A stretch of DNA of 64,000 bases from Thamnaconus septentrionalis (lineage: Eukaryota; Chordata; Actinopteri; Tetraodontiformes; Monacanthidae), in the NCBI GenBank assembly GCA_009823395.1, contig CM020507.1, positions 9,376,001-9,440,000 on the forward strand, given 5' to 3'. Positions 58,598 to 64,000 of this stretch are shown here, in pieces. The notes under the pieces are model-generated. The model was not told the DNA's origin. It ran no database searches and saw only the letters and a list, made by a program, of their open reading frames with translations. Numbering within the stretch: the stretch's first letter is position 1; every line of letters begins with the position of its first letter. The translations under genes and the position numbers were made by a program.

Positions 58598-60101
58598 TAT
58601 AGGGGCCATCAGGGGGAAGTATGTATTTGTAGACGTTACATGAGAAAAGTGCTGCTGATGGAAACAGCCAGCTGAAGCGTGCAGAAGGAACATATAATAA
58701 CACATACACTTTGAGGTGCGTGTGTGTGTATGTGTGTGTGCGCACACGTCCGTGTGTGCTGCAGTTGCGGGACCTTGTGATTGGCTCCACTGGTCTATGA
58801 ATAAACAGCTTACTTGGTGCTGGGTTTTCCTTTGTTTACACTGCGGCCATCTGCATGTGTCACTGCATGAGAAGGAGCGTATCTGGAAATATTTGGCCAA
58901 AGTGAACTTCGCTCGAACCTGCTGTTACCCAGACTGATTTGGGTGCCTGTTACCTGCCAGATTAGAGGTGTTAGCTGATGAAGTTTATCTGGGATGTATA
59001 AAGAAAAATAAAAAAATAAAAATTAACACTTATTTGGATGAAAACCTAATATCTGGAATTTGTTTGGATTAAATTGGGTAAACTACCACACTTATCAAAT
59101 TAGAATTGTGAAAAAATCTGACATTTATTCAGCCCTTTTCTGTCATCTATTTAAATGGAATCTCTAATTCAATGGGATAATATCTTGGTAAAGCCAAACA
59201 TTTAATAATGAAAGGAATTACAGTGTCTGGAATGCATCTTGCATTTGTCCGGATAAAATCGAGACTTTATTCAGCATTTGCCTGCAATTTTTTCCTGATA
59301 ATATCATGGAAAAATCTTGGGACAATCTGGATTAAATACAACTGAAATCCTGAATTTATCTGCCTTTTTGCCAGGCATTTATCCATCGCAATCAACAATC
59401 GCTAATTTTTCCTGATAAAATCCAAATGGAATCTGGCATTTTCCTTGGTGAAACGCCTTTTGCAGTCTCATTCCCCCAATGTTGTTGCTCCTCTGAAAAT
59501 GGACCCGACTGTTCCTCCCTCTGGCGCACTCTTCCGAGGAGGAGAGAAGCCTCGTGCATTCCCCCTATGTTCCGCTCTGTTGCTGTCGATCTGTAAACAA
59601 ACAAACGGACGCGTGGATGGATGGATGAATGTATCACTTCCCAGCATCCACCTCACCGTGTTCTCATTGCGCTACAAGCAGTTAAGCTCTCTGTGTTTAT
59701 GCAGAGTGGATGTGCTCGCAGGCGCCCCACCCTCCCTCCCTCCCTCCTTGCCCTCTCCTCTCTCGTCTTTAACTCTTTTTATACGTCTGCTCATGTGGAA
59801 GACGCACTGAAATAGCCTCGCAAATGTGTTTCCCGGCAAAGTGCTTTCGTATCTTCATCTTCCTCTATCTGCCCACCCCTCAGTTCCCCGTCCTCTGGAC
59901 GTCCTCCCCTCCTCCTGCCTGATAGGCCAGTGTTCATTATGCTAATTGACTTCAGCTCCGCCAGGAACATGAGCGGACCTTGTTCTCCCTCGTTGTTTTT
60001 TTTAATCTTCTTCCCTTTCGTCTGCTCTGCGTTTAAATAGGGGATTTGCGTGGTCAGACTCCCGCGGGATCAAATAGCTGTTTAAAATACTGCTTGTGTG
60101 T

Positions 60102-60138
<37 letters not shown>

Positions 60139-60875
60139 TCCTTCTCTCTGCTCCTCCCCATCATCCTTTGCTTCCTCTCTCCTTCCTGCAGAGTAAACAG
60201 AGCTCCCGTTTGTTCTGTGCTCACCTCGTTCATCGTCCTCCCCACGTGTGCAACAATGTGTGCGCACGAGGTATGTGTTGTGTTTGTGTGCAAGTCAGAT
60301 TTGTTTTTTTTTTTTTTGGGAGTGAGTGGGGACCACATTCATTGAGCTTTTGGGGGCTTCAGGAGAATTTTGCTCCAAACCCCAACGTGACAAAAAAAAA
60401 AAAATTCAAACTTTGTTTTGCTGCAAGAGAAATGATGCTTGTGGGAAGAAAATGACCACGGCTGTTGCCATCATCCACTGATGAAAGAAGAAAAGTGCTG
60501 TACAAAAAAGAGTTGACTAGCATTATTTATTTATTTTTGGATATGAACATATCCTAAACAAATCAGATCTGCTTGGCTGAACATCTTCTTAACCACTTGA
60601 AAGTTCTCCTGGAGATCTTCCACATCAGAGGCTAATTGTCCTTCTCCTCGCACTCCCACGATCTCCTGCTTCATTTTAACACCAGCCTAACCTTTCCCTC
60701 CAGGCGGATGGCAAGGTGGTCGACGGCCTGCTGGGAGACCCCAACGGTGTGGAGCCGGCGCCGGGCCGGGTGAAGGATTCTGGGAAATGGCAGAAGCCGC
60801 GCTTCTCCCGAAAAGCCCTGATGAGGTGCTGCCTGGTCAAGTGGATCATCGCCAGCACGCAGCCGCAGGACAAAG
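51394..60875 (+). CDS. kcnip3: Kv channel-interacting protein 3 (calsenilin/DREAM), 5' coding exons
   Basis: Certain exon: 60704-60875, coding 57 residues plus one base, ending AAA G|gtgagg. It contains KWQKPRFSRKALMRCCLVKW, which aligns with human KCNIP3 (KWQRPRLSRQALMRCCLVKW) with conservative changes, preceded by DGLLGDP versus human DGSLLGD. The Cys-Cys pair is the known palmitoylation site of KChIP3. Best first coding exon: 51394-51399, ATGCAG|gtagga, joining in phase as MQ-ADGK; the human protein also begins MQ. An alternative start exon is at 60256-60270. KChIPs are EF-hand Ca2+ sensors that bind Kv4 channel N-termini; KChIP3 also binds presenilin and DRE DNA. The EF-hand exons lie right of the window, so the gene is partial here. 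Confidence 0.85.
52908..53306 (+). mobile_element. Short inverted-repeat element, family A copy 3 (longest)
   Basis: Perfect 16-bp termini, GCTGCGTTTCCATTAC and its reverse complement, extendable to 20 bp with one mismatch. Length 399 bases. Related copies are at 6476-6712 and 30383-30457. It lies in the long kcnip3 first intron. Confidence 0.9.
55215..55266. repeat. (CA)n microsatellite
   Basis: About 26 uninterrupted units. Confidence 0.95.
55679..55782 (+). other. Exon-like open stretch in kcnip3 intron 1
   Basis: A strong acceptor (a long TTTCTTTTC-type tract then TTTTTGCAG) is followed by 34 open codons ending in TAA. I recognise no family. A possible internal donor is CTGCT|gtaaat at the end. 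It could be an unused splice site, a cassette exon or chance. Confidence 0.25.
56081..56147. repeat. (CA)n microsatellite
   Basis: About 33 uninterrupted units. Confidence 0.95.
58561..58596. repeat. (TG)n microsatellite
   Basis: Eighteen units. Confidence 0.95.
59030..59460. repeat. Decayed tandem-like repeat with CTGGAATT/GGATAAAAT phrases
   Basis: Loosely repeated phrases (ATCTGGAATTTGTTTGGATT, TGTCTGGAATGCATCTTGCA, TTTGTCCGGATAAAATC, TTTCCTGATAAAATCC) recur at irregular spacing of roughly 40-60 bases. Confidence 0.4.
60094..60137. repeat. (GT)n microsatellite
   Basis: About 20 units with one TC interruption. Confidence 0.95.
60256..60270 (+). CDS. kcnip3: Candidate alternative first coding exon of kcnip3 (MCAHE)
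   Basis: ATGTGTGCGCACGAG is followed by an excellent donor, gtatgt, and joins in phase 0 to the exon at 60704, giving MCAHE-ADGKVV. An acceptor (CTTCCTGCAG) at 60191 would bound an exon of 60192-60270. It competes with the ATGCAG start at 51394; both may be used. Confidence 0.4.
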
Positions 60876-63240
60876 GTGAGGAGCTTCCTGTGAGAAAGTC
60901 TGAATGAGATCGTTGAGCCATACTCACTCATCCATCATATGTCTCGCCAACTTGATTTTTTTCATTGTCAATCCGTACCTGAACAACCTCTTCACCCCTC
61001 CACCCCTGTCCCCTGTCGACTGTCCCTGAGTGCACAAGCTTCATGAATGAGTGGATAAATGTTGTGAAAGTTTTGATCCTTTATATTCTGCTGGAGTTCC
61101 AGTCTCGGTTTGTGCCTGGACTCAGACTCACTGTTCCACCTTGTGGCCCATGATAGACTGTACACATTTGTTTATCGGTCTGGAAACAAGCAGACACTTT
61201 TGCCCTTTGTCCTTCTTCACCCATTTTTATTTTCTTCATGTACCGAAGATCTGAGCACAGATTTCTGTTCAGTTTTTCAGTCTTGTTCCATTCTTTTTTT
61301 TCGTTTTCATCTCTTCTTCTGGTCCTACTCTGAGTCTTGCTTCACTTCATAACTGCTGTTTTCTTGATCTACTTAATTCGACCCCTTGGTCTTTTAGGAT
61401 CTTATCCAATTTTTTTTTTTTTTTTAGGACAAAAAGGAATTTTTGTCCTAAAAAAAAAAATCCTGAACTTATCTTGTTTCTCTTCCTGTTAACTCCTGCC
61501 ACTTGTTGGTTTCAAAATCGTTATATAGCTCCCTGTATTTTCCCCCTCATCTCTCTGTGCTTCCTGTCTGGTTCTTCTGCTTGATGGCCGACATAAAGAT
61601 GTCCTGCTCAAAGAAAAATCTGATGACACTTTTGTTGTTCTTCATAGCAAGAAGAGCTGATGTGTGTTGTGGTGAGGGTGTTTTAGAGGAGAGCTAAGAC
61701 TCCTCTTTTTTTTTTTTTCTGGTCCCAAGACTACAACTTCTATCACACACATCACAGCTATGGTTTTTATTCCTCACCATAGGTTTGCTCTTCAGCGGCT
61801 CCTAGTGGTTACAACAGATGGCTGTTTCTGTCAAGTGCTCAGGGACTGACATGCGATTGCAAGCAGCTGTGATATCCACTGCAGCATGGACAAATATCAT
61901 TATTCAGCGTATCAATTTAATGGAATTTACCAAAAATAATTGGACACCTTAATTACAGTTCATTTTGACAAATTTGCATGTCACCTCATTAATTTGAGTG
62001 ATCCATCTGGCAATGTATAATCTCCGATATTCGGTTTCAAAATAATAAGATGATATATCGAAATATTGATATAGAAGAGGACTGTGATCGCTGATGATGT
62101 CTGGGGAAGAAAACGGGATTCAGTTCATGTCAATGGGCAAACCCTCACCTCAGTCAGGGCCAGTGGCTAAAAATAGCCATTCAGAGTCAGGCTACCAGAC
62201 AGAGGTTTTCAAAGCAGTTACCGTGCCTCACCTCAGCTGCAGAGCGGTGGCGACGGTATGCGGAGCTGAGCGGGATTTCTGATAGTTTTAATTGGACTTA
62301 GAGGTGAACTACTGTCTGGCCGTGGGTGCAGTCTAAATCCTTGGAAGGGCATCAGTGCCCTTTGTGACATCATTGAGGGTGGATTTCCAGACTTGTCTGT
62401 GTGTCTTTAACATGTTAATTCGTCGACATGTTAAAGACACAAATGTTTACAAGAAAATGAACAGTATCACACTGAATTTTGCATGATATGGAACCTTTAA
62501 TGGAAATGAAGACTGGCTGTCTAGGTTTGAGAAACTAATCATACTTTAAGCCTTTCTTTTGCATTTTCAGAAAGTTGAGAGGATGAAAATGTGGCCAAGT
62601 TTCTGATTAGGCCACTGAAATTTTCCAGATTCATGTTCTTCCACAACATCCAGCATCATATTTCTTCTTCTTGATGACATCGGAGGAAATAGAGAAATAG
62701 GGAGGATGGAAGATATGGAAGATTGTAATATGAGGCAGATTGGCAGTGGAGGGGCAGGACTTAGGAAGGAGGTTGAATGGATTTGGTTTCATTACTGAGC
62801 ACTGAAATATTTCAGCTGCTCTGTCGGTCCCAGGAAGTGGGATGTAGTTCAGGAGGCGAGCGCTTCCCGGTGTGCGTCCTGCATAGTCTGAGGATGACGG
62901 GCGGAGGAGTGACTGCAGGTGTCAGTGCGCTGTGTTGCCGTCGTGCAGGGAGCAGCATGGGACTCCTCTGACAAAGACCAGGGTTGAGGAGAGCATAGAG
63001 GGAAGAGCGAAAGAGGAAAGGGAGGAGGAGGAGGGCGTGAGCGCCACCTGTGAACATACTCGGTCATAGGTTTAATTTAAAAAAAAAAAAAAAAGTCTAG
63101 GGACTAGAAAACTATCTCAAAAAGTGATATCAAGTTCTTATCTGAGGGGCACTATACCAGTGTGTTCTTGTGTCCTCTGCTTATACTATGATTGTCTGAT
63201 TTTTTATTTTTTTTTTCTGTTGGGATCAAAGTTTTAGAAG
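60876..63240. other. kcnip3 intron between the main exon and the alternative first exon
   Basis: No exon was supported. It contains poly(T)/poly(A) runs near 61410-61460 forming a short inverted repeat (AGGACAAAAAGG region) and no mobile element with clear ends. Confidence 0.45.
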
Positions 63241-63328
63241 ATGAATGCATGCAAGACAAAGTGTGAAAATGAGGTGGCTAAGCTGCTGCGATGCTTCTTT
63301 GGCTTCATCACCGGGACGCTGGCTCAAG
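63241..63328 (+). CDS. kcnip3: Alternative first coding exon of kcnip3, KChIP1-like N-terminus
   Basis: Twenty-nine codons from ATG then one base, ending CTCAAG|gtattt. The phase (1) is the same as the donor of the main exon at 60875, so both can splice to the same next exon. The peptide has M1, C4, K6, C8, K14, F20 and ITGTL at 23-27, matching position by position, at equal length, a KCNIP1 isoform N-terminus that I recall (MSGCSKRC...LITGTLSK). This suggests an ancient alternative promoter shared by KChIP genes. Confidence 0.75.
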
Positions 63329-64000
63329 GTATTTACTGGCTTATTTCTGTCTTTGAGCTGACATTGATCTCCCGAGTCAAAATGCTACCTAGGAACTCAC
63401 TGTATTTAAATGTTTTCATAATATCGTCCGACAAAGTTAAATTAAAGTTAAATCTTTTTAGTAGTCGTAGTAGATAGAAATAAAATCCTCTTTTTTGTTT
63501 ATTCTTGACTGGAGGATTTTGATGTTTCTCTCCACTGTTCCATAGAGGAAGCTGTTGTCCTCCCTTTCAACGTATGAGTGTGATTTAAACAATTAACCTA
63601 TTAAAAATATGAAATCTACTCACAAGCCAAACTTTCCAAATTTTCTAAATAATCTGTTTACTGCTGGTAATAAGAGCCTAATATTGAGTCTAATACACTC
63701 AACTACACTCAAGGAAAACTGTCACTAACTTCTTGGTTTTACATGTGTTCCATCATTTTTCCCCACTTATTTTTTTCTTTTCTGATAAAGTTTATTTTTC
63801 CGAGAATGTTAAAGTTGAGGCGTTAGTGATTTGTTTTGACCAATCTGTCCTTCAAAGAACTTGATTCTCATTTTCCTTAGCGAGTCCTTTTCAGCCTGTT
63901 TCCACCAGTGTGAGGTTCATGCTCATCCTGTGTGTCCTTTCTTTTTATTCATCGATTCGATGTAACTCTAGACTCGCTCCTCCTCTGTCTTCTACATCGT
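63329..64000. other. kcnip3 intron running to the window edge
   Basis: AT-rich sequence with no further exon recognised. The shared exon coding the region after the N-terminus must lie to the right. Confidence 0.6.

Overview
The window is vertebrate nuclear DNA, almost certainly from a ray-finned fish. Genes are split into many short exons with GT-AG introns, CA/GT microsatellites are dense, and the introns carry fish-type mobile elements (a tRNA-derived SINE, L2-like LINE tails, hAT, mariner-like and other short inverted-repeat elements). No bacterial operons, CRISPR arrays, rRNA or convincing tRNA genes were seen. All gene models below were built by eye from splice signals, reading phase and remembered family sequences; no database search was run.

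Layout. About 2.6-24.2 kb (+): gpat2, a mitochondrial-type glycerol-3-phosphate acyltransferase homologue, about 22 coding exons and about 793 residues. 26.9-31.4 kb (-): fahd2a, a fumarylacetoacetate-hydrolase-domain mitochondrial protein, 7 coding exons, 321 residues, with a likely 5' UTR exon at an ETS-containing promoter. 32.0-37.8 kb (+): an M17 leucine-aminopeptidase-family gene of the W07G4.4-like branch, 15 exons, 503 residues, followed by a decayed partial copy of its last two exons. 38.6-41.7 kb (+): pcna, complete, 6 coding exons, 260 residues, with an E2F/CRE/ETS cluster in intron 1 as well as a normal promoter. 41.7-51.2 kb: intergenic, rich in repeats, with a GC-rich stretch. 51.2 kb to the right edge (+): the 5' part of kcnip3 (calsenilin/DREAM/KChIP3), with up to three alternative first coding exons; the EF-hand exons lie beyond the window.

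In human, KCNIP3, FAHD2A and GPAT2 lie close together on chromosome 2q11 (from memory), so this looks like an ancestral block in which the fish also has pcna and the M17 gene. The genes do not form one pathway: gpat2 belongs to lipid/germline biology, fahd2a to mitochondrial keto-acid chemistry, the M17 gene to peptide turnover, pcna to replication, and kcnip3 to neuronal K+ channel and Ca2+ signalling.

The points most worth a second look are: the loss of most acyltransferase catalytic residues in gpat2; its exon 5 donor lying inside a GT microsatellite; a GC-AG intron in gpat2; the second E2F-type cluster in pcna intron 1; the alternative kcnip3 first exon matching a KChIP1 isoform N-terminus; the decayed duplicate exons of the M17 gene; and several intact inverted-repeat elements, one with a perfect 8-bp target duplication.
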